From Methanomassiliicoccales archaeon (GTDB lineage Archaea; Thermoplasmatota; Thermoplasmata; Methanomassiliicoccales; UBA472), in assembly GCA_028682915.1 (NCBI GenBank), contig JAJRAN010000034.1, positions 1 through 36,223 of the forward strand: DNA of 36,223 bases. Direction: 5' to 3'. Positions 15,253 through 23,784 of this stretch are shown one piece after another (position 1 is the stretch's first letter; every line of letters begins with the position of its first letter). The position numbers and the translations under genes were made by a program. The notes beneath the pieces were generated by a model that did no database searches, was not told the origin of the DNA, and saw nothing but the letters and a program-made list of their open reading frames with translations.

Positions 15253-16545
15253 ATGGAATACCAAGAGGCGCTGGACTGGCTCCTTGGACTGGAGACCATG
15301 GGCATCAAGCTCGGCCTCAGCAACGTCAAGGAGCTCCTCTCGAGGCTGGACGACCCTCAGGACCAGTTCCGCAGCGTTCACGTCGCGGGCACCAATGGCA
15401 AAGGCTCGGTGAGCGCCATGACCGCCTCCATCCTCAGGTCCCAGGGGTATCGGACCGCATTGTACACCTCCCCTCACATGTTCGATTTCCGGGAGCGCAT
15501 CCAGGTCGATGGAACGCCGATATCCAGGAAGCAGCTCTGCCGTCTGGTCCAGGAGATAAAGGGCCATTTCGAGGACATGCGCAGGGCGAGGCCAGAGGGC
15601 TGTCCCACCTTCTTCGAGGTAACAACCGCATTAGCTTTCCTCCATTTCGCGGAGCTTGGGGCGGAGGTGGCTGTGGTGGAGGTGGGAATGGGCGGGCGGC
15701 TGGACGCTACCAACGTGATCATCCCTGAATGTTCGGCCATCACCAGGATCGGGCTCGAGCACACCCGGTACCTCGGCGACACCATCGGCAAGATAGCCTT
15801 CGAGAAGGCTGGCATAATAAAGCCAGGAATCCCGGTGGTCACCGCCGAGCAGAGCCCGGATGCCCTGGGCGTTATACGGTCACGGGCCATGGAGCTGTGC
15901 TCACCCCTTCGCATCGTGGCCGAAGGAGTGGACTTCAAGCTCCTGGATTCTAGCTTGCAAGGCACCAAGCTCGTCCTGCTGCGCAATGGAATGGAGGTGA
16001 GCCTTCCGCTCATAGGCTCCTATCAGGCATCGAATGCCTGCCTGGCATTCGCGGTGGTGGAGAGCTTGAGGGGGAGGGGCATGGCGATCAATGACGAGGC
16101 CGTGCGCAAAGGCCTTGAGACGGTCAGATGGCCAGGGAGGATGGAGCTGGTCGGTCGCCACCCCGACGTGATCTTCGATGCCACCCATACCCCCCAGGGC
16201 GCAGAGGTGGTGGCCGAGGAGCTGCACCGGCTCGTCCCCGGAAGGATATTCCTGGTGATGGGCGTGCTGGACGACAAGGACCTTGAGGGGGTGGTCGCCC
16301 CCTTCGCCCAGATCGCTTGGCGCGGATACGCCGCCTCTCCACTTACACAGAGGGCCTTCTCCCCCTTGAGGGTACAGCAGGCCATGTCCAAGCATATGAC
16401 GGAGGTCGAGATCGCAGATTCCGTGGTCAACGGCCTCTGCAAGGCGCTCAGGGAGGCGGGGCCGGAGGACACCATCGTGGTCACAGGCTCGATCTACACC
16501 CTAGGCGAGGCCAAGGCCTGGTGGGACGCGCATGAAGGATGCTAG
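15253..16545 (+). CDS. folC: Folylpolyglutamate/dihydrofolate synthase family ligase
   Basis: Mur-ligase-type ATP-dependent amide ligase that adds glutamate to a pterin cofactor. 430 residues. Motifs are MGIKLGLSNVKELL near 17-30, the P-loop VAGTNGKGSVSAM near 44-56, TSPHMFDFRERI, FFEVTTALAF, VVEVGMGGRLDATNVI and the C-terminal domain MGVLDDKD. In an archaeon using tetrahydromethanopterin the physiological substrate may differ from folate. A TATA-like AAATATCTTAAG lies at about 15213-15224. Its 3' end overlaps nth by 14 nt, so the two are probably cotranscribed. Confidence 0.93.
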   Translation: MEYQEALDWLLGLETMGIKLGLSNVKELLSRLDDPQDQFRSVHVAGTNGKGSVSAMTASILRSQGYRTALYTSPHMFDFRERIQVDGTPISRKQLCRLVQEIKGHFEDMRRARPEGCPTFFEVTTALAFLHFAELGAEVAVVEVGMGGRLDATNVIIPECSAITRIGLEHTRYLGDTIGKIAFEKAGIIKPGIPVVTAEQSPDALGVIRSRAMELCSPLRIVAEGVDFKLLDSSLQGTKLVLLRNGMEVSLPLIGSYQASNACLAFAVVESLRGRGMAINDEAVRKGLETVRWPGRMELVGRHPDVIFDATHTPQGAEVVAEELHRLVPGRIFLVMGVLDDKDLEGVVAPFAQIAWRGYAASPLTQRAFSPLRVQQAMSKHMTEVEIADSVVNGLCKALREAGPEDTIVVTGSIYTLGEAKAWWDAHEGC

Positions 16546-17239
16546 GATTATTTTGAGTATGGTGAGGGAGGTCTGCCCCAATGGCGTGTTCCCGGGGAGG
16601 AACGGGGAGCAAGTGGCGGAATGGCCCCCCGACCCGTTCCACGTGCTAATCTCCACCGTGCTGTCGCAGCGAACCAAGGATGCCAACACCTACGCGGCCT
16701 CCGCCGCGCTGTTCCGGTTTTTCAACTCCCCGAAGGAGATATCGCGTGCTCCTCTGTCGAGGATCAAGGAGCTGATCCGTCCAGCGGGGTTCCCGGAGGC
16801 CAAGGCGAGGGCCATAAAGGAGATCGGGCGCCGGGTGCACGAGGAGATGGGGGATGTGGTGCCCGATGACATGGAGGCGCTCCTCACCTTCCCGATGGTC
16901 GGAAGGAAGACCGCTAACTGCGTCCGGGCATACGCCTTCCACATACCCTCGATCTGCGTCGACACCCATGTCCATAGGATCTCCAACCGCATCGGACTGG
17001 TGAGCACGAAGGACCCCGAGGGCACGGAGGCGGGCCTGTCGGGCATAGTGCCCGAGGACCTCTGGATCGATGTCAACTCCCTGCTAGTAAGATTCGGCCA
17101 GACCATCTGCCTCCCACGCAACCCGCGATGCGGTTCTTGTCCCGTTTCCATGCATTGCGATTTCTTTTCGCGCCTCCATTCCCCACCCCCTTCCGCCAAG
17201 AATCTTCGTAAGGGGCCAAGGCGGGACCCTAAAGCATAA
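16532..17239 (+). CDS. nth: Endonuclease III (DNA glycosylase/AP lyase)
   Basis: Base-excision repair enzyme removing oxidised pyrimidines. 235 residues. The catalytic Lys is in the segment LISTVLSQRTKDANT (family position). The helix-hairpin-helix LLTFPMVGRKTANCV is at about 113-127, the catalytic Asp is in CVDTHVHRISNR, and the [4Fe-4S] cysteines are CLPRNPRCGSCPVSMHC. The HhH uses MVGRKTA rather than GVGRKTA, a mild variation. The C-terminus has a short basic extension. The start overlaps folC. Confidence 0.95.
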   Translation: MKDARIILSMVREVCPNGVFPGRNGEQVAEWPPDPFHVLISTVLSQRTKDANTYAASAALFRFFNSPKEISRAPLSRIKELIRPAGFPEAKARAIKEIGRRVHEEMGDVVPDDMEALLTFPMVGRKTANCVRAYAFHIPSICVDTHVHRISNRIGLVSTKDPEGTEAGLSGIVPEDLWIDVNSLLVRFGQTICLPRNPRCGSCPVSMHCDFFSRLHSPPPSAKNLRKGPRRDPKA

Positions 17240-17243
17240 TATC
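17235..17243 (+). promoter_or_regulatory. TATA box of hypA
   Basis: CATAATATC is centred 26-27 nt before GTG 17266. It overlaps the nth stop codon and predicts a leaderless hypA-hypD transcript. Confidence 0.55.
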
Positions 17244-17265
17244 GGCCAGGAGCGTGTCCAGGGCC

Positions 17266-17640
17266 GTGCACGAGGTATCGGTGATGGCGAGCATCGTAGA
17301 GGCGGTGCTGGAGGAGCTCAAGCGGCACGACATCGAGAAGGTGGAGGAGGTGCACATGGTGATCGGTGAGCTCACCTTCCTTGGCAAGGACCAGCTCGAG
17401 TTCGCCTATGAGATCGTTACCAGGGGAACGATTCTGGAGGGCTCGAAGCTGGTGATGAGCGACGAGAAGGTCCAGGTCAGCTGCACAACCTGCGGATACG
17501 CGGGCGGCGTCGATTATGTCAGCGGCGGGGGCTACGACCACGTCATACCCAACCTCTCCTGCCCTAGATGCGGAGGGGCCGTCGAGGTCACGAAAGGTAA
17601 AAGCTGCGCTGTTACCTCCCTCAAGGTGGTGGAGAGGTAG
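17266..17640 (+). CDS. hypA: Hydrogenase nickel incorporation protein HypA
   Basis: Delivers nickel to the NiFe-hydrogenase large subunit together with HypB. 124 residues. The family requires an N-terminal Met-His-Glu nickel site; GTG 17266 gives exactly that (MHEVSVM), so the in-frame GTG 17254 upstream is rejected. The zinc site is CTTCGY and CPRCGG, spaced by an insertion rich in Gly and Tyr (VDYVSGGGYDH). Spacing from TATA 17235-17243 fits a leaderless GTG start. The stop is immediately followed by the hypD ATG. HypB is not in the window. Confidence 0.95.
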   Translation: MHEVSVMASIVEAVLEELKRHDIEKVEEVHMVIGELTFLGKDQLEFAYEIVTRGTILEGSKLVMSDEKVQVSCTTCGYAGGVDYVSGGGYDHVIPNLSCPRCGGAVEVTKGKSCAVTSLKVVER

Positions 17641-18711
17641 ATGTTCAGGTTCAGGGACGAGGCCACGGCGAAGAAGGTAATCGAGTCCATATCCCGATAT
17701 CACCTCGATGTCCGGTTCATGCATGTCTGCGGAACCCACCAGGACACCCTGGTCCGCTTCGGCCTCGAGGACATGCTCAAGGACACGGGCGTCGAGATCC
17801 GCCAAGGGCCGGGGTGCCCGGTGTGCGTCACCACCACCAAGGAGATCGTTGAGGCCATCACTCTGGCTGAGTCCGGGGTCACCGTCGCCGTCTTCGGGGA
17901 CATGATGACGGTCCCCACCCCCATAGGCTCATTGGCCGATGTCAAGGCGAAGGGTGCGGACGTTCGGGTCGTATACTCAGTGGAGGACGCCGTCAAGATA
18001 TCTCCCGCGGTCGAGGAGGCGGCCTTCATGGCCATAGGGTTCGAGACCACCAGCCCGACCACGGCGGCGGTGTTGCTCAACCCCCTCCCGGAGAATTTCT
18101 CGGTCATCAGCTGCCACCGCCTCCTCCCGCCCGCGCTGGATGCGTTATTCAGCCTGGGGGAGGTCAGGATCGACGGGCTGATACAACCAGGTCACGTGGC
18201 CACCATCCTCGGGACCAGGCCTTTCGATCGCTTCTCAGAGGAAAGGAGGATCCCGCAAGTGGTCGCAGGCTTCGAGCCGCTGGACCTGCTGGTGGCGGTC
18301 TTCATGATGTGCAAGCAGATCGCCGAGGGCAGGCACGAGGTGGAGAACGAATATTCCCGCGTGGTGAGGGCGGAAGGTAACCCCAAGGCTCGCGCCATGC
18401 TGGAGAAGGTCTTCGAGCCAGTGGACAGGAACTGGCGGGGGTTCCCGGTGATACCGAGGAGCGCCTACGAGCTCAGGAAGGAGTTCGGCCCGCACAACGC
18501 CCGTAGCAGGTTCCACGACGTCCTGAGGTCGGCTCCAGAGGTCAAGGAGGACATGGGAGGATGCCGCTGCGGGGAGGTTCTGAGGGGAATAATCACATCG
18601 CAGCAATGCCCGGTATTCGGCAAGGGCTGCAGCCCGAAACGGCCGATGGGGCCTTGCATGGTGAGCCGCGAAGGGTCGTGCAACATCGCATTCCGGTACT
18701 CGAGGAAATGA
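17641..18711 (+). CDS. hypD: Hydrogenase maturation protein HypD
   Basis: Fe-S scaffold that, with HypC, assembles the Fe(CN)2CO group of NiFe hydrogenases. 356 residues, full length. Motifs include HVCGTHQDT (Cys30), GPGCPVCVTT, GFETTSPTTA, IQPGHVATILG, and the C-terminal [4Fe-4S] region GCRCGEVLRG, CPVFGKGCSP and GPCMVSREGSC. It starts right after the hypA stop, so the pair is cotranscribed. HypC, HypE and HypF are not adjacent. Confidence 0.97.
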   Translation: MFRFRDEATAKKVIESISRYHLDVRFMHVCGTHQDTLVRFGLEDMLKDTGVEIRQGPGCPVCVTTTKEIVEAITLAESGVTVAVFGDMMTVPTPIGSLADVKAKGADVRVVYSVEDAVKISPAVEEAAFMAIGFETTSPTTAAVLLNPLPENFSVISCHRLLPPALDALFSLGEVRIDGLIQPGHVATILGTRPFDRFSEERRIPQVVAGFEPLDLLVAVFMMCKQIAEGRHEVENEYSRVVRAEGNPKARAMLEKVFEPVDRNWRGFPVIPRSAYELRKEFGPHNARSRFHDVLRSAPEVKEDMGGCRCGEVLRGIITSQQCPVFGKGCSPKRPMGPCMVSREGSCNIAFRYSRK

Positions 18712-18714
18712 TCT

Positions 18715-19305
18715 TCAACCCACTCTGACGATGTTCCAGTTGAAGAGCATCATGAGGGACATGATCGACGCCCAGATCATCAGAGCGATGACCGCCATGG
18801 CCTCGGCCAGAGGGACCGAGGTCGTTAGCAGCAGCGCGAGCGGAAGCAGGGAGGCGATTAAGCTCGAAATCGCGCCCAGCCTCCCGAAGACATCCGACTG
18901 CCACATGGGGGCGACCATCACTAATAGCGACGAAAGGGAGAGTATGAAGAAGGTCCAGCTCGCCACGGTGTGCGGGGTGCCGGTGTCGATGGGGAACAGC
19001 CCTATCGCGAGGAGCGCGAATGCCGATAGCATGAACATGACGGCCCCGGTGCGTCCAAGCCAAGTCCTTGGAAAGGCGAGCAATAGGACATAGGCGAAAG
19101 GCAGCCAGAGCAAAGATGAAAGGATCACGCCGGCGTTGAAGAGATCCCTGCCTCCCCCATCCATCCTTCCGAGCTCGGACAAGGTGTCCACGCCGAAAAC
19201 CCAAGCGCCGTCCTCTATGACTGCTAAGGTCCAGAGGACCGCGAAGGCCATCGCGCCGATCAGCCCAAAAGTCGCCCCAAGCCTGCGCAGCTTCTCACCT
19301 TTCAT
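18715..19305 (-). CDS. DUF998-family integral membrane protein
   Basis: 196 residues with about six hydrophobic segments (near 10-30, 58-80, 85-105, 110-135, 140-165, 168-190). The opening GATFGLIGAMAFAVLW, the LSELG motif after TM1 and GLFP before the TPH loop match DUF998-type proteins, which have no assigned activity. It converges with hypD, ending 3 nt after it. A TATA-like TAAGTAAGC near 19330-19340 (minus) lies about 28 nt upstream. No functional inference is made. Confidence 0.78.
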   Translation of the reverse strand: MKGEKLRRLGATFGLIGAMAFAVLWTLAVIEDGAWVFGVDTLSELGRMDGGGRDLFNAGVILSSLLWLPFAYVLLLAFPRTWLGRTGAVMFMLSAFALLAIGLFPIDTGTPHTVASWTFFILSLSSLLVMVAPMWQSDVFGRLGAISSLIASLLPLALLLTTSVPLAEAMAVIALMIWASIMSLMMLFNWNIVRVG

Positions 19306-19418
19306 AGGTGCTCATAACAACATGACCTCAAGCTTACTTAAACAAGATATCGGAGCAGGGGGGGAGAAGTATTCAAGCTTCCTATCACATACCCACGGCT
19401 CAGGAAGGGGTTGGGCCG

Positions 19419-20615
19419 ATGGAGGGCAAGCCTTTGAATGGGGAGCAGAGCGCGCAATCAGCCAGCGCAGGCTCGTCGGGTAGCGCGCCGAGCGGAGCTA
19501 CTCAGCCCGTTCAGACGCCCCGGGCCGTCTGCGTTGCCCTCGCATCCGGCCAGAAGCCAGTCAAGGTGTACGGGGAGGTCCCGTCCGAGTTCAGGGAGAT
19601 AGTGCAATCATGCAACATCGCCTGGATTAACTTCGCCGTGGCGGACCTGGAGAAGGACGGGACGGAGATCGCCGCCAAGCTGGGGTTCTCCGACAGCCTG
19701 GTCTCAGCGCTGCTGAAAGGCTTCTACTCCAACTATGAGGACAGGGAGGTGGAGCTGGGCATCATGGTCCCCGCCGTTCGCATCCACGGCCTCGAGATTC
19801 ATTCCTACAACCTGATCGTCCTGATCCGCAAGAACCTCATCCTCACCATGCACGATGAGGTCGTTACCAGGTTCATTCAATTCTCCCGCTACGCGGACAC
19901 GTTCCTTCGCAAATTACCGGACCATATGCCCGCCGAGGACAAGCTCACCAACATGCTGGTCCGGATCCTGGACGAGAACAACAACCGCAATTTCGAACAG
20001 CTCAGGGAGATCCAGGACCAAGGCGACAAGATGAGCGAGTACCTATCCAACCCGCGTTCCCCCAGAGAAAAGGTCGGTCGCAACATCTACGAGATGAAGC
20101 ACGCCCTGATCGAATACCTCAACTCCATGTGGCGGACCAACGACGTGCTCAACTCCCTGCGGTATGGCGATGCGGACGTGATAACCGACAATCCCAAGGT
20201 CCTCACCAAGGTCGGCCTTCTCATCGAGGACGTCAACCGCCAGATATCCTTGGCGGAGCATATGTCAGACGTGCTCGCCTCCGGTCTGGAGGTCCTCCAA
20301 TCCATCTACAACAACCAGCTGCAGACGCTGAACAACCGGATGACCTTGGCCGTGGCATGGCTCACGATCCTGGGTACGGCGTTGCTGGTCCCCAACACCA
20401 TCGCCACCTTCTTCGGCTCGATACAAGGCCTCGACCCCAAGACCCTCCTATGGTACACTGGAATCACGATCCTTGCCACGGTCAACGCCACCATCCTGGC
20501 GTTTTGGTGGGTGGGCAGGAAGGTCATCATGCCCAGGACAGCGGCGGACACCACGACCTTGGAAAAGGACGAGAGGATTTCGCCGTCAGGAGACAAATAT
20601 CGGATCTTTAAATGA
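19419..20615 (+). CDS. CorA-like divalent-cation transporter lacking the GMN motif
   Basis: 398 residues with CorA architecture. An N-terminal Ser/Gly/Ala-rich tail (about 1-35) precedes a soluble alpha/beta domain, then a long coiled-coil region ending in the stalk QSIYNNQLQTLNNRMTLAV and two C-terminal membrane helices (about 316-337 and 351-374). In CorA the first helix ends in the selectivity motif YGMN; here the spot reads NTIATFFGSIQGLD, so Met-Asn is absent. Transport of Mg2+ is therefore uncertain; it may carry another cation or be ZntB-like. Divergent from the DUF998 gene. GGAAGGGG lies upstream of ATG 19419. Confidence 0.85.
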   Translation: MEGKPLNGEQSAQSASAGSSGSAPSGATQPVQTPRAVCVALASGQKPVKVYGEVPSEFREIVQSCNIAWINFAVADLEKDGTEIAAKLGFSDSLVSALLKGFYSNYEDREVELGIMVPAVRIHGLEIHSYNLIVLIRKNLILTMHDEVVTRFIQFSRYADTFLRKLPDHMPAEDKLTNMLVRILDENNNRNFEQLREIQDQGDKMSEYLSNPRSPREKVGRNIYEMKHALIEYLNSMWRTNDVLNSLRYGDADVITDNPKVLTKVGLLIEDVNRQISLAEHMSDVLASGLEVLQSIYNNQLQTLNNRMTLAVAWLTILGTALLVPNTIATFFGSIQGLDPKTLLWYTGITILATVNATILAFWWVGRKVIMPRTAADTTTLEKDERISPSGDKYRIFK

Positions 20616-20674
20616 TTCCTCATAAGCTTTATTAATGGACCCTTGGAATAGCGTAGTATCTGGGCTATCCGCCC

Positions 20675-21127
20675 ATGGGAGGAAATGATTTGACATCTCA
20701 GAAGTTGCTAGAATGGCTGAACAAGGCCATTGCGCGGGAAATGCAGGTCTCCATCCAATATATGTGGCAGCACGTCCAATGGGCCGGGGTCGAGCATTAC
20801 GCCGTCTCCGACGAGTTCAAGAGCGTCGCCGTCACGGAGATGAAGCATGCGGAGAAGATCGCCGAGAGGCTTTGGTATCTCGGTGGGGTCCCCACGACCA
20901 AGCCCACATCCATCCTGGTGGGCGGAGAGCTTTGGGAGATGGTGGACAACAACATCAAGGCCGAGATGGAAGCCATCGAGATGTACAAGCAGATAATATG
21001 CGATGCCGAGAAAGAGGGCGACACCACCACGGCCTTCATCTTCCGCGAGATCCTGGAGGACGAGGAGGAGCACCATGACTTCTTCACCAGCCTTAAGGAA
21101 GGGAAGAAGCCGGTAAAGAGGAAATGA
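20675..21127 (+). CDS. Bacterioferritin/DPS-like ferritin-superfamily protein
   Basis: 150 residues forming a four-helix bundle with diiron-type ligands: Glu in AREMQVSIQYMW (about 20-31), ExxH in VTEMKHAEKIAERL, Glu in AEMEAIEMYKQ, and EDEEEHHDFF near the end. It likely oxidises and stores iron or detoxifies peroxide. TATA-like TTTATTAA near 20628-20636. ATG 20675 is followed by GGGAGGAAA and an in-frame TTG at 20690, which could be the true start. A second ferritin-like gene follows after 118 nt. Confidence 0.88.
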   Translation: MGGNDLTSQKLLEWLNKAIAREMQVSIQYMWQHVQWAGVEHYAVSDEFKSVAVTEMKHAEKIAERLWYLGGVPTTKPTSILVGGELWEMVDNNIKAEMEAIEMYKQIICDAEKEGDTTTAFIFREILEDEEEHHDFFTSLKEGKKPVKRK

Positions 21128-21245
21128 TCCCATCGCCTAATTTGATTCCCTAATCCTTTCCCGCCCTCTTATTTTTCCTTCTTTGAGGGAGCGGCGGCAC
21201 AGCTGCTAAATATGGCCCTTTTTCATCCTTTCCTCTGGTGCCCTG

Positions 21246-21725
21246 ATGATGATACGCGACGCTGAGGAGCTGCACAAGTTGCTGTCCAAAGCCCTGCAGA
21301 TCGAGTCGGAATATGAGACGTTGGCGGAATGGCAGGGTTACATTTCCTTGGACAGCCCCAAATATCGCGACCTCCTCTTCGAGCTGATCTCCGACTCGGA
21401 GAAACATGCGGCCTGGGTCAAGGAGATGCTAGGCATGGTGACCCTTCCCCCCGGCCATCAAGCATTGGGGCTGCCACCCGCAAAGTTCGACTTCCAGGGC
21501 AGGTCGGAGTTCGACACCCTGATGGAATTGGAGCGATATGAGCAGTTGACGCTCGACCTTTATACCGCCATCAGGGCTGCGTTGACCAGGTCCGACCTCG
21601 AGGGTAAGATCCGTGAAGGAGACCTGCCAAGGATGCTGAGGATGTTGGACGACCTCATCTCCGACGAGGGCCACCATCGAGACGCGGTGCATTCATTCGT
21701 GGGCCAGGTGAAGATGATAAGGTGA
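21246..21725 (+). CDS. Ferritin-like/rubrerythrin-type four-helix protein
   Basis: 159 residues. Helix pairs carry likely diiron ligands: ESEYETLAEWQGY (about 20-32), ELISDSEKHAAWVKEM (ExxxxxxH-type), MELERYEQLTLDLY and LISDEGHHRDAVHSF. There is no rubredoxin-type CxxC, so it is an erythrin-like domain rather than full rubrerythrin. TATA-like CTAAATATGG (21204-21213) lies about 37 nt before ATG 21246. It follows another ferritin-like gene but has its own promoter. Confidence 0.75.
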   Translation: MMIRDAEELHKLLSKALQIESEYETLAEWQGYISLDSPKYRDLLFELISDSEKHAAWVKEMLGMVTLPPGHQALGLPPAKFDFQGRSEFDTLMELERYEQLTLDLYTAIRAALTRSDLEGKIREGDLPRMLRMLDDLISDEGHHRDAVHSFVGQVKMIR

Positions 21726-21805
21726 TGTGCCCGCATCTTCTCACCAAAGAGGGCAAAATCATATAGGCAAGATACCTAATCGTGGGTCCGTTCAGCGTGA
21801 GCAAA

Positions 21806-23206
21806 ATGTCGAGTTTCGAGGCATTGCAGATCGACCCAAGGATAATGCGGGTGATCGAGAAGATGGGATGGAGCGAGCCGACCCCGGTGGAAGAGGCCAC
21901 CATCCCAGTCATGATGGAAGGCAAGGATGTCATGGCCCAGGCGCAGACAGGCACGGGCAAGACAGCCGCCTTCGGCATACCATTGTTGCAGAAGATCAGC
22001 AAAGGGAGGACGCCTAGCGCCCTGATCCTAGTGCCCACCAGAGAGCTGGGGGTCCAAGTCTCCGAGGAGATCACCCGGCTGGGGGAGTTCATGGACCTTG
22101 TGACAATACCAGTCTATGGCGGCGCATCGATCGAGGTGCAGTTCGATCAGTTGCGTAAAGGGGTCGATATCGTGGTCGGCACCCCTGGGAGGATTATAGA
22201 TCACATCAGGCGAGGCACCTTGGACCTCCGCAACATCAAATTCTTGGTATTGGATGAGGCCGACCGCATGCTGGACATGGGGTTCATTGACGACATTCGA
22301 TACATAATCTCCAAATTGCCCAAGCAGCGCAACACCTATCTCTTCTCGGCCACGTTGCCAGGCGAGATAAGGGACCTCGCCATTGAGCACATGAAGGAAC
22401 CTCAGCAGATCAACATCTCTGAGGAGAAGCTGGTGCTGCCGAGCACCGAGCAAGCCTATATCAACGTCGGCAGGAAGAACAAGATCTGGGCGCTGTGCAG
22501 AATTCTCGACACGGAGAAGCCCAAGGCAATAGTGTTCTGCCAGACGAAGAGGATGGTCGACATACTGGCCAAATCGCTCACCTCTTATGGGTATCCAGTG
22601 GCCGCATTGCATGGGGACCTGACCCAGGCCCGCAGGGAAAAGGTGCTGGACGACTTCCGCTCAGGCAAGATCATGGTGCTTATCGCCACCGACGTCGCGG
22701 CCAGAGGCCTCGACATCGAGGGTGTCACGCACGTCATCAACTATGACATACCTGATAACCCGGAGGTGTACGTTCATCGCATCGGCCGCACCGGGCGGGC
22801 GGGAAAGGAAGGCAAGGCCATCACCTTTGTCACGTCGCAGGAGGAGCACCTTCTCAAGGGCATAAAGGACTTCAGCGGTGCAGGGGTCGCCCATACCGAG
22901 GTCCCGGAAGGAAAGGGGAAGGAGACGGTGCGGAAGGTCTGGGACTTCGATGAGGTATCGGACATATTCGGCATGGTAAAGTTCAGGATCAACCTGGGCC
23001 GCGGGGACAATATGGCGAGCGCGGATCTCTCCAATCTATTGACCAAGAGGGCGCGCATCAGCGATTTTGCCATCGGTCACATCGAGGTCGGAGAGCAGAG
23101 CTCGGTGATAGAGGTGCACAAGGACGTCGCCCTCAAGGTCATCAACGCCGTGAAGGGCGCCGAATTCAGAGGAAAGAGACTGACTTTCGAGCCTGCCAAG
23201 AAGTGA
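21806..23206 (+). CDS. DEAD-box RNA helicase with DbpA-like C-terminal RNA-binding domain
   Basis: About 466 residues. The Q-motif region FEALQIDPRIMRVIEKMGW comes first, then Walker A AQTGTGKTAAFG, PTRELG, TPGR, DEAD in LVLDEADRMLDMGF, SAT, IVFCQTKR, IATDVAARGLDIEG and HRIGRTGRAGKEG. After the helicase core, FRINLGRGDNMASADLSNLL to KRLTFEPAKK forms a DbpA-type RRM-like domain, which in bacterial DbpA directs the helicase to 23S rRNA. A role in ribosome assembly or cold-stable RNA folding is likely. ATG 21806 gives MSSFEAL; GTG 21782 or 21797 are alternatives. Confidence 0.95.
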   Translation: MSSFEALQIDPRIMRVIEKMGWSEPTPVEEATIPVMMEGKDVMAQAQTGTGKTAAFGIPLLQKISKGRTPSALILVPTRELGVQVSEEITRLGEFMDLVTIPVYGGASIEVQFDQLRKGVDIVVGTPGRIIDHIRRGTLDLRNIKFLVLDEADRMLDMGFIDDIRYIISKLPKQRNTYLFSATLPGEIRDLAIEHMKEPQQINISEEKLVLPSTEQAYINVGRKNKIWALCRILDTEKPKAIVFCQTKRMVDILAKSLTSYGYPVAALHGDLTQARREKVLDDFRSGKIMVLIATDVAARGLDIEGVTHVINYDIPDNPEVYVHRIGRTGRAGKEGKAITFVTSQEEHLLKGIKDFSGAGVAHTEVPEGKGKETVRKVWDFDEVSDIFGMVKFRINLGRGDNMASADLSNLLTKRARISDFAIGHIEVGEQSSVIEVHKDVALKVINAVKGAEFRGKRLTFEPAKK

Positions 23207-23247
23207 AGGATGCGCACTATCGAAAAAGCTCCTCGCTTAATAATGGA

Positions 23248-23562
23248 TCAGCGCCACTTAGAATATCTGTCCAGTAGGGCACAGATGTCGTCCGAGACAG
23301 CCTTCTCGAACTGACCTTTCTCTTGTTCCGTCCGGACATAGATCTTCGCCTCTTGCGTTGACACCCGAGAAGCCTTGGCGATGATGTTGGCCAGCAGCGC
23401 GGAGGAGTAGGTCGGGTCCATCTTGGACTCCGCGAAGACCTCCCTGATGTCGTACTTGAAACCTCCCAGGCGGTTGAGGTTGAGCATTGGAACCCGGACA
23501 TAATCCTTTTGGACGAACTTCTCCTCAAAATTCCTTCTCTTACTGCCTGACCTTCGATTCAC
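23248..23562 (-). CDS. Hypothetical conserved-looking small protein
   Basis: Not recognised. About 104 residues from GTG 23562 (TTG 23580 is the longest start). A basic, possibly disordered N-terminus (NRRSGSKRRN) leads to a helical body with LGGFKYDIREVFAESKMDP, LLANIIAKASRVSTQ and a terminal helix ending LLDRYSKWR. ATAAATTT (23579-23586, minus) is centred about 21 nt before the GTG. It converges with the DEAD-box helicase gene. No metal motif, signal peptide or membrane helix. Confidence 0.6.
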   Translation of the reverse strand: MNRRSGSKRRNFEEKFVQKDYVRVPMLNLNRLGGFKYDIREVFAESKMDPTYSSALLANIIAKASRVSTQEAKIYVRTEQEKGQFEKAVSDDICALLDRYSKWR

Positions 23563-23699
23563 ATGATTTATTTCGCCCAAATTTATCTGAGGCTCCTAGA
23601 TGCTCACATTAATTCCAATACTTAAGCCTTGGCATGCTATACCAAGCGGAATACAAGCAATTGGAAAATAAAAAAATAATGACTGGGTCGCCCTCGAAG

Positions 23700-23784
23700 C
23701 TTTTTTATAAAGGTATGTGCCATTTATGTTCACATAGGATACAGGCTAATGCCTGTTAAGCCTTGGGAGATATGAGGGAAAACT
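23700..23784 (+). promoter_or_regulatory. Promoter and hairpin-containing leader of the HdeD-like gene
   Basis: TATA box TTTTTTATAAAGG (23701-23712) predicts a start near 23732, leaving a leader of about 53 nt, unusual in a window rich in leaderless genes. The leader holds a perfect ACAGGC-TAAT-GCCTGT hairpin (23741-23756) and the ribosome-binding site GAGGG (23774-23778). The preceding 23581-23699 bases are A/T-rich and otherwise empty. Confidence 0.5.

Noticed and set aside
16690-17805. 371-codon open frame on the minus strand
   Set aside because: Antisense to nth, hypA and hypD, all of which have clear catalytic or metal motifs.
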